A stretch of DNA of 64,000 nucleotides from assembly GCA_948934525.1 (NCBI GenBank), contig CAQZSK010000001.1:62001-126000 (forward strand), read 5' to 3'. The notes below the pieces were generated by a model. It searched no databases, was not told the origin of the DNA, and saw nothing but the letters and a program-made list of their open reading frames with translations. Below are positions 1 through 8,774 of this stretch, in pieces. Position numbers and translations under genes: made by a program. This stretch comes from an uncultured Clostridia bacterium (lineage in GTDB: Bacteria > Bacillota > Clostridia > TANB77 > CAG-508). Position 1 is the first letter of the stretch. Every line of letters begins with the position of its first letter.

Positions 1-211
1 TGACTCCATAGATTTCAGCCATTGGAATATTTAGATATTCAGAAATTTCTTTTTGTGCAGTTTGTGGAATATATCCATACTTCATTTGCACTTCATTTAA
101 AATAGGAATTAAATTGTCTTTTACTTGTGTGTATGGTTGCATGATACCTTGTAATTCTTGTTTTAATTTTTCTTCCATACAATTACAATTTCTTTCTTCG
201 TTCTCATTCAT
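1..211 (-). CDS. NuoE/HydC-like [2Fe-2S] subunit, partial (N-terminus only)
   Basis: About 70 N-terminal residues are present before the window edge. The stretch YGYIPQTAQKEISEYLNIP followed by MAEIYGV matches the thioredoxin-like [2Fe-2S] 24-kDa subunit family (NuoE, HydC/HndA of bifurcating hydrogenases and NAD-linked dehydrogenases). The Cys ligands lie beyond the edge. The start ATG at 211-209 follows a strong GGGAGGA site. An N-terminal NENEERNCNC segment is additional to the usual family start. In anaerobic clostridia this subunit normally sits with NuoF-like and FeFe-hydrogenase subunits, which would lie outside the window. The family is clear; which complex it serves cannot be told. 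Confidence 0.75.
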   Translation of the reverse strand, partial: MNENEERNCNCMEEKLKQELQGIMQPYTQVKDNLIPILNEVQMKYGYIPQTAQKEISEYLNIPMAEIYGV

Positions 212-323
212 ATTCTTCCTCCCAATATTAATATATTGTATCGGTTTTAATTTAGGTTTATTATATCAAAGAGATTATTTTTTCACAACAAAAATCGACA
301 GATTCTTTTATTTTTAAAACAAA

Positions 324-348
324 AATAGCCCTTTATTCAAGAGCTATT
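324..348 (-). terminator. Rho-independent terminator after the first pilin-like gene
   Basis: AATAGC pairs with GCTATT around a partly paired interior (CCTTT/AAGAG), followed on the minus strand by TTTTTGTTTT. It lies about 10 bases after the stop of the 358-2100 gene. Confidence 0.8.
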
Positions 349-357
349 CTATATTTT

Positions 358-2100
358 TTATTGAATGTACAATAATAAACGAAAAGAGACAATTAAGATA
401 TCAGTCACTTTACGGCTAGTACGGTAAGACGGTGTTGTCTGAGTACTACCGTAATCACCGCCTCTATGAACACATTGATTACCAATCTGCTCAAAGTGTT
501 CTGTAGTCCATTCTCTACAATTTGAAGCCATATCATAAATATTACATACCTTATCTCCTGTCATTCCTGTATTTGCTAAGACTCGGTTTGCTGAATTTTG
601 ATTTGCATAATTTGTATTGCCTGAGTATTTTTGTATAAATACTATTGCTGTATCCCAACTATAACTATTAATCAAATCACTTTCTATATAACTATTCCCA
701 CTATACATATTTTGTGCTGCAACTGCTGCATTTGGTTGTGTAATGCTTACCCATACTTTTTTATTCATTTGTGATTTTGCTTTTCCTCCATTCCCTGAAC
801 TGGCCTCATATCTTCCAAAATAATATCCACCATTTGCTTTTGTCCTACTAACAAAAGTGCTTAAACTTTTTGCTGCTGTATTTGTGGAATCATTTAATAA
901 CTCTTGATAATAAGGAATTATTGTTACTATCTCTGTATAATTATCTGCATCCTGTTCTTTTTTTGGCGTTCCATCTGTTACATCAAAAGTATATCTTCCA
1001 AGACGTATATCATCTGCTGGTTTACTTGTTCCTGTTGATACTGAATCTATAGGTACCCATACAAATTCATTTCCTTCTCTATCTTGTATCACTATTCCTT
1101 GGGTTACTTTTGTTCCTTCACTTGTTAATACTTTGAAGTCTCCTGGTATTGTTATTAAATTTCCATTTTCATCTTTTGCTATGGTATTCTTTGTTTGGAA
1201 ATCTGTTAATGTTGTTACATCTACTGCGTCATCCACTGTTACTTCACATGTTTTACTTAAATTACTTCCATCTGTTGTTTTGACTATAATCGTTGTTGTT
1301 CCTTTTTTCTTTGCTGTGATTACTCCTTTATTATCTATTGTTGCCACTTCTGTATTACTGCTTGTCCATTCAAATTCTTGGCTTGTTGTTTCAACTGGTT
1401 TTGCTATTGCCGTTAACCACCTGATATATCCTGTTGCTATTCTTGCTCTTACAGAATTAATTTCTAGTTCTGTTGCTACTTCACATACTCTTACATTACA
1501 TACTTTTGTATAGTTTCCATAAGTTACTGTTATTTCTACTGTTCCTGCTGTATCCTTTGCTGTTACTGTTACCACGTTCGTTGTATTATCAACTATAGCT
1601 GTTGCTATATTTTCATCGCTACTACTTACTGTTATCGTTTGTGCCGTAGTATCTTCTGATCCTAAAATATCACTTTCTGTTCTATCTATGGTTACTACTC
1701 CGCCATTAAAATGCATTTTATAATACTTACCGTCTACTTTAATATAGTAAGTATATGGATCATTATTTCCTTCTAATGTTACTTGAATTGTATTTGAGCT
1801 TTCTTTTCCTAGACTCATACTTTCTTTATCTAAAGATATTCCTGTTACTTCATTTCCACTTACTGCTACCTGTTCTATGGTATAGCCTTCTTCTCTTAAT
1901 TCTCCTACTATTTCTTGCATAGTTGGCTTATCTTTCAAATTAGTTTGTACCTTTTCTAATAATTTGTCTGCATAAATTATACTAGCTCTTTCTTCTATTT
2001 TAGCTAGTTCTGTATTTAATTTAGCATTTGAAGCTTGCTTAAATATACTATTATCTCCTATTACATACGTAATTGTAATACCTGCTAAAATTAAAAGCAC
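358..2100 (-). CDS. Pilin-like surface protein with Ig-like (Big_2) repeats and a C-type-lectin/FGE-like C-terminal domain
   Basis: The N-terminal hydrophobic helix (ITLAALVTIVVLLILAG, partly upstream of the first possible GTG start) resembles the prepilin-type helix of clostridial surface proteins. Two Ig-like Big_2 modules follow (about 100-205 and 207-292). A formylglycine-generating-enzyme/C-type-lectin-fold domain runs from about 320 to the end, with EFVWVPID, IYDMASNCREWT and a C-terminal RGGDYGS...SFRLLLYIQ. This fold is a common scaffold of retroelement-diversified proteins. The 5' end is odd. The frame is open to 2214, where a TGA closes it, and the upstream coding-looking segment (TKEYKENLGEKIKK) has no ATG, GTG or TTG in frame. 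Either an unusual start is used or the 5' end is frame-damaged. Probable role: surface adhesion (inference). Confidence 0.7.
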   Translation of the reverse strand: MLLILAGITITYVIGDNSIFKQASNAKLNTELAKIEERASIIYADKLLEKVQTNLKDKPTMQEIVGELREEGYTIEQVAVSGNEVTGISLDKESMSLGKESSNTIQVTLEGNNDPYTYYIKVDGKYYKMHFNGGVVTIDRTESDILGSEDTTAQTITVSSSDENIATAIVDNTTNVVTVTAKDTAGTVEITVTYGNYTKVCNVRVCEVATELEINSVRARIATGYIRWLTAIAKPVETTSQEFEWTSSNTEVATIDNKGVITAKKKGTTTIIVKTTDGSNLSKTCEVTVDDAVDVTTLTDFQTKNTIAKDENGNLITIPGDFKVLTSEGTKVTQGIVIQDREGNEFVWVPIDSVSTGTSKPADDIRLGRYTFDVTDGTPKKEQDADNYTEIVTIIPYYQELLNDSTNTAAKSLSTFVSRTKANGGYYFGRYEASSGNGGKAKSQMNKKVWVSITQPNAAVAAQNMYSGNSYIESDLINSYSWDTAIVFIQKYSGNTNYANQNSANRVLANTGMTGDKVCNIYDMASNCREWTTEHFEQIGNQCVHRGGDYGSTQTTPSYRTSRKVTDILIVSFRLLLYIQ

Positions 2101-2291
2101 AACTATGGTTACTAAAGCAGCTAACGTGATTCTAATCTGTTTTTCTCCATCTTTCTTTTTTATCTTTTCTCCTAAATTCTCTTTATATTCTTTTGTTTTA
2201 GTATCACTTTCTCCTCATATAAACAACATTTATATAACATTCTATTGTATTATTTTTTATCAATTTATGTAACTTTCTTGTTAGTCTTACA

Positions 2292-2327
2292 TAAAAAAAC
2301 AAACATAGAACTTAATGTCCTATGTTT
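2292..2327 (-). terminator. Rho-independent terminator after the DUF3048 gene
   Basis: AAACATAG (2301-2308) pairs with CTATGTTT (2320-2327), followed on the minus strand by GTTTTTTTA, directly after the stop at 2333. Confidence 0.8.
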
Positions 2328-2332
2328 TACTT

Positions 2333-3466
2333 CTATTTAAAACTAATCTTACTATCTAATGGGCAAATTTGAATAAACGTCTTTCCATCATTTACTTCTA
2401 TTTCATTTCCATCTAAATCCTTATATTTTGTTTTACCACTTCTTGAAGTCTTTTCACATTTAATAGGAATATATTTTCCATTAGTAATATAGTAGCCATC
2501 TAATGTCTTTATATTGTTAATTGTTTGTCTTCCATAACTATCAATTGTAGAATTAGCACATTTTGTAACAATAATATTCTTCACCTCAATCGCCTTATTA
2601 GTATTCCAATCTTTTTGTAAAGTATCTCTAGAATACCTTGTATAAGTTTTAGTTTCTTTATTATAAGTATATTTCACTGTATTATATGCAGAATATGGAA
2701 TTGTCACACTATTTGCTAAATTGGTTACTTTTTCTATTGGTTCACTAGTAGTATTAGTAACATTTGTTATATCTGTTTTAATAGTTTCTTTAATATCCTC
2801 TAATTCTATTTCTTCTGCTACATAATTTAGTACATTTCCTTTATTAGAAGTCGTTCTAAATCCTTCTCTTTTAATAATGGCTTGAATATTTTTGGTATTC
2901 GTTATGGCATTATGTGGTGCGTATCTTGTATTGTCCCTCCAAAAACTTGTACTACTCTCATTGATTCCATTGATATCACTAATTGCCAATGTTTTTATAT
3001 CTGCTTTTGCTTGTGGACTTTGTCCATAATGCACATAAATAGCATCATTTTCTAAAGCATAATCTAAAAAGTAATGTCTTGCACTTCTAAGAGGTCCTAT
3101 TTTATCTAAATTTTGATTTTTAAAAACCATCATTAATCTAGTTTCTCCGCCTTCTACAATAATCTCATAAATGATATCTGCTTTTGTAAACCCTGCTTGA
3201 TGCATAGCATTAATATTATTATCTATCATTACAGCAATTGGTCTTTCATTTCCTGCAAATGTTTTTGGTTCTTTCTTTTCTTCTGTCTTTGGTGTTTGTG
3301 CTATTTGCTCTTGATTTTCACTCACTATTTCTTTTTCGTTTTGTTTATTTTGCCATATTTTCATTGCTAATAATGCACCTGCTATAATAATAAGAAGTAT
3401 TAAAATGGTTACTAAAATTTTAGTACCGCTACTTTTTTTCTTTTGCATTCTTTTGGCTCCACCCAT
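2333..3466 (-). CDS. DUF3048 (YerB-like) membrane-anchored protein
   Basis: A basic N-terminus and one transmembrane segment (about residues 16-38) anchor an extracytoplasmic protein. DUF3048 N-terminal domain about 72-215: RPIAVMIDNNINAMHQAG, IYEIIVEGGETR, GPLRSARHYF, YVHYGQSPQA. C-terminal domain about 240-370: VKNIIV, FIQICPL. Bacillus YerB is a lipoprotein, but no lipobox Cys is visible here. The start has a GGGGGAGAAGG site eight bases upstream. The function of the family is not established. The gene stands alone, with its own terminator downstream and an inverted repeat of the GGGGACGT family upstream. Confidence 0.8.
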   Translation of the reverse strand: MGGAKRMQKKKSSGTKILVTILILLIIIAGALLAMKIWQNKQNEKEIVSENQEQIAQTPKTEEKKEPKTFAGNERPIAVMIDNNINAMHQAGFTKADIIYEIIVEGGETRLMMVFKNQNLDKIGPLRSARHYFLDYALENDAIYVHYGQSPQAKADIKTLAISDINGINESSTSFWRDNTRYAPHNAITNTKNIQAIIKREGFRTTSNKGNVLNYVAEEIELEDIKETIKTDITNVTNTTSEPIEKVTNLANSVTIPYSAYNTVKYTYNKETKTYTRYSRDTLQKDWNTNKAIEVKNIIVTKCANSTIDSYGRQTINNIKTLDGYYITNGKYIPIKCEKTSRSGKTKYKDLDGNEIEVNDGKTFIQICPLDSKISFK

Positions 3467-3488
3467 TTGCCTTCTCCCCCTTTTTATA

Positions 3489-3525
3489 AAATGTCAGTTA
3501 AACTAACGTCCCCTAACTGACATTT
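3489..3525. repeat. GGGGACGT-core inverted repeat, copy 1
   Basis: AAATGTCAGTTA (3489-3500) pairs perfectly with TAACTGACATTT (3514-3525); the loop carries ACTAACGTCCCC. It is the simplest copy of a family also seen at 13046, 27037, 41126, 42702 and 46198. It lies just beyond the dgkA-PAP2 stop. Confidence 0.8.
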
Positions 3526-3529
3526 CTGA

Positions 3530-4309
3530 TTATAATAGCTGAATTACTGCATAAGCAATTCCATATAAAACCAATGTCATTGCTGTTCCAAAACATCCAC
3601 TAAATATAATCTCTGATAATTTATGTTCTTTGGCTGCTGCTCTGCTCTCTGCTATCAAAATTGCCATTACTAATGCCAGCATTAGGATTACAATATTATC
3701 TGTTACAAGCCATATAATTGTAGTTGCCGCAAACGCAATTGTTGTATGGCCACTTGGAATAAATTTTTCATTTAATCCTCTATGCTTATTCGTTTTAGCA
3801 TAAGCAATAAGCGCTAATGCTGCAATAATAACAACAATCATAACAGAAAAGGCTAAATGTACTGGCGAATTTGTAACATTGGCAATAAAGTTTAATCCAA
3901 TATCTGATATTTTATCAAAGAATAGGAAATAAGCTACAATAATTGCATTAATTGCTGTAATTACCACTCCTCCTGCTGCTACATCTTTAGCTATTTTAGC
4001 CTTTGGATGATAAACATCTACATATAAGTCCACGACTGTTTCAACTGCTGTATTTACCATTTCAGCAAAAAGAATTAAAACTATGGTAAATAAAAAGCAT
4101 AGAAATTCTGCTCTACTAAGATTGAAAAATAGACTTATAACAACAACAACAACAGCAATTATTAATTGTTTTTTGATATTGCCTTGTGTTGTAGCTGCAT
4201 AAATAATTCCATTAAAAGCATTTTTCCATGCATCCGCAAAATTCTTATTTTTAATTCTCTCTTCTTTTGTTTTATTTTCTTGCTGATTTTCTGCCTCTTT
4301 TTTCATCAA
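3530..4309 (-). CDS. Undecaprenol/diacylglycerol kinase fused to a PAP2 lipid phosphatase
   Basis: Residues 24-130 are a DgkA-type integral membrane kinase (FADAWKNAFNGI, EMVNTAVETVVDL at 83-95, KDVAAGGV), in Gram-positives mainly an undecaprenol kinase. Residues 150-255 form a second membrane module with the PAP2 phosphatase signature: PSGHTT at 185-190 and a later SRAAAKEHKLSE. The first PAP2 motif (KX6RP) is degenerate. One chain would thus carry a lipid kinase and a lipid-phosphate phosphatase, both tied to the lipid carrier of wall synthesis. The gene follows ybeY, the usual neighbour of dgkA in Firmicutes. Whether the phosphatase half is active is uncertain. Confidence 0.8.
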   Translation of the reverse strand: MMKKEAENQQENKTKEERIKNKNFADAWKNAFNGIIYAATTQGNIKKQLIIAVVVVVISLFFNLSRAEFLCFLFTIVLILFAEMVNTAVETVVDLYVDVYHPKAKIAKDVAAGGVVITAINAIIVAYFLFFDKISDIGLNFIANVTNSPVHLAFSVMIVVIIAALALIAYAKTNKHRGLNEKFIPSGHTTIAFAATTIIWLVTDNIVILMLALVMAILIAESRAAAKEHKLSEIIFSGCFGTAMTLVLYGIAYAVIQLL

Positions 4310-4322
4310 TTTTTCCTTTCTT

Positions 4323-4832
4323 TTATCTTGTAATATCTAACTGTGACAAAATATTTTCTTCCTTTTCTCTCATTACTTTTTTTTCTTCCTCTTCCATATG
4401 GTCATAGCCTCTTAAATGATAAAAACCATGTACTAACATATAAGCTAATTCTCTTTCAAAAGAATGTCCATACTCCTTTGCTTGTTCCTCTACTCTTGCA
4501 ATCGATATTATAATATCTCCTAATATTTCTTGTAAAGCTTCATTTTCTGTATTCTGTTTCCATTCCTCTATTGTATTGTTTTCTATCATCTTATCTAATT
4601 CTTCTTTTTCAAACATTGGAAAAGATAAGACATCAGTCTCTTTATCAATATTACGATATTGCTTATTAGCTTGTCTAATATTTTGTGGTGTTGTTAAAGT
4701 AATACATATATAGAAAGAGGTAGGATTTATATTCTCTACCTCAAAACATTTTTGTATAACTTTTTCAATTAAATTTTGATATTCCTCATTTTCTGGAATG
4801 TCTTGAAATATAAGTTCTGTTGTACTAACCAT
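4323..4832 (-). CDS. ybeY: Endoribonuclease YbeY (rRNA maturation factor)
   Basis: 169 residues, normal for the family. The zinc-binding signature HGFYHLRGYDH at 135-145 gives the three metal ligands H135, H139 and H145; R59 lies in the conserved QYRNIDKETDVLSFP segment. YbeY is a metal-dependent RNase used in 16S rRNA 3'-end maturation and ribosome quality control. It sits between an unknown 410-residue gene (one-base gap) and dgkA-PAP2, in an operon that keeps the Firmicutes order yqfC-yqfD-...-ybeY-dgkA. Confidence 0.93.
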   Translation of the reverse strand: MVSTTELIFQDIPENEEYQNLIEKVIQKCFEVENINPTSFYICITLTTPQNIRQANKQYRNIDKETDVLSFPMFEKEELDKMIENNTIEEWKQNTENEALQEILGDIIISIARVEEQAKEYGHSFERELAYMLVHGFYHLRGYDHMEEEEKKVMREKEENILSQLDITR

Positions 4833-4833
4833 T

Positions 4834-6066
4834 TTAACTTACCTTCTTGCAACTATGTTTTCCTTGATTTGCAGCTTTTTTATATGCTCCATTAGAAATA
4901 CAATGATTTTTTACATTTCTCATAGCACCTAATGTTACTAATTTTGCTTGATAAAATTGTATAATCTTATAATATTTATTTTCATTAGTACGCAATTTTT
5001 TCAAGTCATTTCGTAAAAATAATACTTGTTTTTCTTGAAGATAATCCATGTAATTAACATCTTTTTTCTTATTAGTTTCTTGATATTGTTTCCAAAAAGC
5101 CTTGTATTCTTCTCTAAATGCTGGTTTATCCCAATAGATTTTAGTAGCTAGTAATTTTACATTGTATTCTTCTATTAATGTAATTAACAAAGTATAAGCT
5201 TTTTCTTGTTTACGTGCTATTTTAGTGTCTACAATAAGGCTTCTTATGTCATTTAATAATTTTTCATAGCATTGTTCTGCAACAATTAATGGCAAACTAT
5301 GCGTGAATAACTTTCTACTTAAACCTAATAATATCATATTCTTTTCAATTGTATCATTTTGATCTAGTTTCCCTACTGTAAATTTCTCAAAGCTTTGATA
5401 TTCTTCTATAATTTCCTGATATACTTTATTTTCAGGTTCTTGCTCCATTTTTAATGGTAAGATATTTTCTATGTACTCTTCTAGGGTAAAAAAGATTTTA
5501 TTATATACTTCATCTTTTGCCCCAGGTGTTAGATTATCTGCAAGTTTGATAGAATAATGTTTTAGTAATCCTTTATATAAACTTTCCATTTGACTACTAT
5601 ATAAGTATTTATATCTTTCTGCCAATGCTGGTTTATTTAGGTTATCTACTGTTTCATAATCTAAATTCAATAAATACATTTGCTTTTTGTATTTATATTC
5701 TAAATATTCTGTTTCTTTTAAATGAACAATGGCATAATATTGTGATAATGCATTTTTTTCAAAATCTGATGCTGTATCATTTTTTACCTTTTTATAAATA
5801 GAATCCATAATATATTTATCAATAGACTCTAGGTAAAGAGCGTAAATATCTTCATATTTTTTTGTAATTGCTTCTAGCTTTGCTTGGTCTTCTATATCCT
5901 CATTATCTTTATAAATTTCAAAATTCTTTAAAGCATTATTTCTTTTAATAGAAATTAATACTCCATTAATTCCAACTTTAGTTGGAGTTAATAATTTTGT
6001 TAATGTATTACTAATTTTAGAGAAAAAGGTTTTCTCTTGGTATACTCTCAAGCTTCTTTCTTCCAT
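4834..6066 (-). CDS. Unrecognised helical protein between yqfD and ybeY
   Basis: 410 residues, no signal peptide or membrane segment, rich in Lys/Glu/Tyr with long predicted helices (for example residues 60-130 and 330-375). The C-terminal tail is basic with two Cys (KNHCISNGAYKKAANQGKHSCKKVS without the first residues). I recognise no family. In Bacillus-type operons phoH and yqfF occupy this position, but no Walker motif is present, so it is not PhoH. It is 12 bases after yqfD and one base before ybeY, so it is co-transcribed. A role in sporulation or RNA processing would be guesswork. Confidence 0.6.
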   Translation of the reverse strand: MEERSLRVYQEKTFFSKISNTLTKLLTPTKVGINGVLISIKRNNALKNFEIYKDNEDIEDQAKLEAITKKYEDIYALYLESIDKYIMDSIYKKVKNDTASDFEKNALSQYYAIVHLKETEYLEYKYKKQMYLLNLDYETVDNLNKPALAERYKYLYSSQMESLYKGLLKHYSIKLADNLTPGAKDEVYNKIFFTLEEYIENILPLKMEQEPENKVYQEIIEEYQSFEKFTVGKLDQNDTIEKNMILLGLSRKLFTHSLPLIVAEQCYEKLLNDIRSLIVDTKIARKQEKAYTLLITLIEEYNVKLLATKIYWDKPAFREEYKAFWKQYQETNKKKDVNYMDYLQEKQVLFLRNDLKKLRTNENKYYKIIQFYQAKLVTLGAMRNVKNHCISNGAYKKAANQGKHSCKKVS

Positions 6067-6078
6067 TGCAATCTCCTT

Positions 6079-7263
6079 TTAAAATACAATTTTTTCTTTC
6101 GTCCCAATGTTTTCAAGCACTTCATAGATTACTTCTACTTCCACATATTCTTCTGTGTGATTTTCTATCACTTTTTTATCTAATATGGATTCTTTGTTTT
6201 CTATTTGCTCATCTAATTTTTTCATCAGCTCTTCTTCTCCCATTTTTTTAGCTTCTTCTAAAGAATAGGAAACTGGTTGCTTCTGGTACTCTTGATATAC
6301 CTTTTCATTGATTTCAATAGGCAAATAGAAGTTAGAAAATAATCTTAGTTTTTTAGTTGTTTCTATTGTATCATAATTTTCAAATTTTGAAAGCCTTTTT
6401 CCCAAATTTATTTCAAAATTATTTATCTTTACGGAATATTTCTTTTCCTCGTTTCCTGTGAGCTCCTTTTTGTCTTGATTAAATGGAATTTTTATTTTTT
6501 CTGAGTACCATACTTTTGCTTGAACCTCTCCAGTAGCATGGACATATCTGGTTCCAGTATACTTTCCTTCTAGCCATCCGCCTACTAGTACACTTCCTTT
6601 TTGAATTATCTCCCCTTCTTTTACTAGGGGAGTACCATTTTGTGCAGATACTTTAGTAATCATTCCTGCTTTTGTTGCAACTATATTACAAAATTCATCT
6701 TCTGGTATAATATCTGGTTTTAAATCTGCCTCTACAATTTTTACAATCGCATTAGTTCCATTAATTTCAATTCCCATCCAAGCAATATCTGCTCTTTGTA
6801 AACGAACTTGGTCAATGACTTGTTTTGTGTTTAAGTTCGCCTTACTTTTTCCCGATTTAAAGTCATTGTCTGCTAATAGTTGTTCAATTTCCTGTGGATT
6901 AATTTTATCTGTTCCTATAATTTCAATATTCCAGATAAAGTTAGACAATGTTATAATTCCAAGTATTACTATAAAAGATAAAAGAAGAAATATTTTACGT
7001 TTCTGATATCGATGGAAGAAAAAAGGAATTCCCTTTTTTTGGCTTATTTTGATCTTACATTTTGTTTTCTTTACAATTGGTTTTAACCTTTTAAAGTCTT
7101 GAATGGCTATATTAGCTTTCATAATAGTCGTTTTGGGTCTCTTAAGATTCCATAGAAAAATCTTTTGACTATTACAAATGTTGATAAATCTTTCTATATA
7201 ATAGCCTTCTACCTCAATTGTAATGTAACCTAATAAATATGCTACTAGTATTTTAAAATACAT
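6079..7263 (-). CDS. yqfD: Sporulation protein YqfD
   Basis: A YqfD-family membrane protein (about 394 residues). Hallmarks are the N-terminal GYITIEVEGYYIERFINIC, one transmembrane helix after the basic KKGIPFFFHRYQKRK stretch, and the extracytoplasmic part with IAWMGIEINGTNAIVKIVEA and VATKAGMITKV. In Bacillus the gene is needed for sporulation and is paired with yqfC. ATG at 7263 was preferred over an upstream TTG at 7281 because AGAAAGGA lies at correct spacing in front of it. A hairpin lies between yqfC and this gene. Confidence 0.9.
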   Translation of the reverse strand: MYFKILVAYLLGYITIEVEGYYIERFINICNSQKIFLWNLKRPKTTIMKANIAIQDFKRLKPIVKKTKCKIKISQKKGIPFFFHRYQKRKIFLLLSFIVILGIITLSNFIWNIEIIGTDKINPQEIEQLLADNDFKSGKSKANLNTKQVIDQVRLQRADIAWMGIEINGTNAIVKIVEADLKPDIIPEDEFCNIVATKAGMITKVSAQNGTPLVKEGEIIQKGSVLVGGWLEGKYTGTRYVHATGEVQAKVWYSEKIKIPFNQDKKELTGNEEKKYSVKINNFEINLGKRLSKFENYDTIETTKKLRLFSNFYLPIEINEKVYQEYQKQPVSYSLEEAKKMGEEELMKKLDEQIENKESILDKKVIENHTEEYVEVEVIYEVLENIGTKEKIVF

Positions 7264-7286
7264 CTTCGTTTCCTTTCTCAAATTAT

Positions 7287-7313
7287 TTCATAGCAAAATT
7301 TTTTTGCTATGAA
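7287..7313 (-). other. Perfect hairpin across the yqfC stop codon
   Basis: TTCATAGCAAAA pairs with TTTTGCTATGAA (12 bp, 3-base loop). It contains the yqfC stop and lies just before yqfD. No clean T-run follows on the minus strand, so an RNA-processing or partial attenuation role is more likely than full termination. Confidence 0.6.
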
Positions 7314-7606
7314 TCATTGTCTTCTATTGTTTCAAAATCGAGGCTGTCAATTTTTCCAGTAATTTGCAAATCATCTGTAGTCATTTCTTTTAAATGTAAA
7401 TCGAATCCATTAATATTTAAAATTCCAATTTCTGTACTTAATCTAATGTAAAAGTCTTGATACTCTAAAATTGCTTTATAATTTTCAATCATCATTTGTT
7501 CAAAACCAAGCACTGTTATTTTTGGAATATTAGAAGACACTTCTTGTGGTATTTCCAATATTCTATTAATTTTACTTGGTATCTTTTTTGTCCTTTTTCC
7601 TCTCAT
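7307..7606 (-). CDS. yqfC: Sporulation protein YqfC (YabP/YqfC family)
   Basis: 99 residues, typical length. ILEIPQEVSSNIPKITVLG and YKAILEYQDFYIRLST followed by INGFDLHLKEM are family signatures; related YabP takes part in the forespore-mother cell programme. It is immediately upstream of yqfD, the conserved pairing. No membrane segment. Start supported by AGGAAGAAAG upstream. Confidence 0.88.
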   Translation of the reverse strand: MRGKRTKKIPSKINRILEIPQEVSSNIPKITVLGFEQMMIENYKAILEYQDFYIRLSTEIGILNINGFDLHLKEMTTDDLQITGKIDSLDFETIEDNDS

Positions 7607-7644
7607 AAATATTCTTTCTTCCTTTCTAATATTCCTTTTTATTT

Positions 7645-8475
7645 TTATCTTTGGAATTGGTCTAAGCTTCTAAATTCGTATCCCATTTTTTTGATTTCTT
7701 TAATACACTCATCTAATATGTTACTATTGTCTTTAGCAGTCCCATGCAATAAAAGAACTGCTCCATTATGCACATTATCTAGTATTTTCTTTTTTCCATA
7801 TTCTTCTCTTCCTTGCTTGTTTTCATCCCAATCATCATAAGCAAAAGACCACATAACAGTTTTATACCCTAAAGAATTTGTACAAGCTATAGTTCTTTCA
7901 CTATATTCTCCTTTTGGAGGTCTTGTATATTTCATTTCATATCCAAATTTTTCGTAAATTGATTTATGTAAATCCATCATTTCTGTTTTAATTTGTTCAT
8001 CACTAATATCTGGCATACTCTTATGGTTTACAGTATGATTTCCAACGATATGTCCTTCATCTATCATCTTTTTAACTAATTCTGGTTGTGAATTTACATA
8101 GTGGCCTGTAATAAAGAATGCAGCTGGCACTTGATTTTCTTTTAAAACAGCTAATATTTTTTCTGTATAACCTGCCTCATATCCATTATCAAATGTTAAA
8201 TACACATAAGGCATTTCTGGATTCCCCATACAAATTCCATCATATTGTTCGATAATTCTTTTATTCACATTTCCTACATCAGGTTGTTTATGGTTATCTT
8301 CTCTTTTAATTCCCCATCCTATTTTTTTGTTACTGAGAGTAGAATTACTACTTGTTGTAACTAATTCTTTTTGCTGATTCGTTTGAGCTACCACAAAAGT
8401 GAAAAGAAGTAGACCTGCAGTAACAGCTATTGCTGTAATAATTTTCATTTTATTTTTATGGATTATGTCTTTCAT
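7645..8475 (-). CDS. pdaA: PdaA-like polysaccharide deacetylase (muramic delta-lactam formation)
   Basis: An N-terminal transmembrane/signal segment (about 11-30) precedes a NodB deacetylase domain. Metal and catalytic motifs: TFDNGYE (94-100), GNHTVNHKS (145-153), TRPPKGEYS, and a late LLLHGT. The TFDNGYE form with Asn is the PdaA subtype, which N-deacetylates muramic acid so that spore-cortex delta-lactam can form. It probably acts with cwlD, encoded at 59 kb. The downstream yqfC/yqfD pair supports a sporulation role. A general peptidoglycan deacetylase is less likely. Confidence 0.88.
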   Translation of the reverse strand: MKDIIHKNKMKIITAIAVTAGLLLFTFVVAQTNQQKELVTTSSNSTLSNKKIGWGIKREDNHKQPDVGNVNKRIIEQYDGICMGNPEMPYVYLTFDNGYEAGYTEKILAVLKENQVPAAFFITGHYVNSQPELVKKMIDEGHIVGNHTVNHKSMPDISDEQIKTEMMDLHKSIYEKFGYEMKYTRPPKGEYSERTIACTNSLGYKTVMWSFAYDDWDENKQGREEYGKKKILDNVHNGAVLLLHGTAKDNSNILDECIKEIKKMGYEFRSLDQFQR

Positions 8476-8556
8476 AAAATCATCCTTTCTATTTAACTTT
8501 TGTTTTATTGTATGAGTTAATTTGTATTCTTATTACCGGATTATTTATTTCCCATT

Positions 8557-8617
8557 TTCGACATTTTTCAACATATTAATTACTCTTATTTCTAGGTATT
8601 TCACTCCTATTCGACAT
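8557..8617. promoter_or_regulatory. Direct repeats TTCGACAT upstream of agrA
   Basis: TTCGACAT occurs at 8557-8564 and 8610-8617, 53 bases apart (about five helical turns). An inverted TGTCGAA lies at 8714-8720, and the same octamer occurs at 11860-11867 before agrB. Candidate binding sites for the LytTR regulator encoded next door (inference). Confidence 0.4.
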
Positions 8618-8642
8618 AAAAAAATATTTTTCCTAAAATATC

Positions 8643-8671
8643 TTGACATTGTTTTTCTTTTAGATTATATT
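8643..8671 (+). promoter_or_regulatory. Sigma-A-type promoter of agrA-agrC
   Basis: TTGACA (8643-8648), 17-base spacer, TATATT (8666-8671). It lies about 100 bases before the agrA start, leaving a moderately long leader. Confidence 0.6.
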
Positions 8672-8774
8672 TATAATGCTAATTGGAAAATTTTAGGTAA
8701 TAAAGTAGTGTTTTGTCGAACTTTGAGATTCCTACTTTTTTCTAATTATAGATTTGTACAAAGGAGAAAAATTA

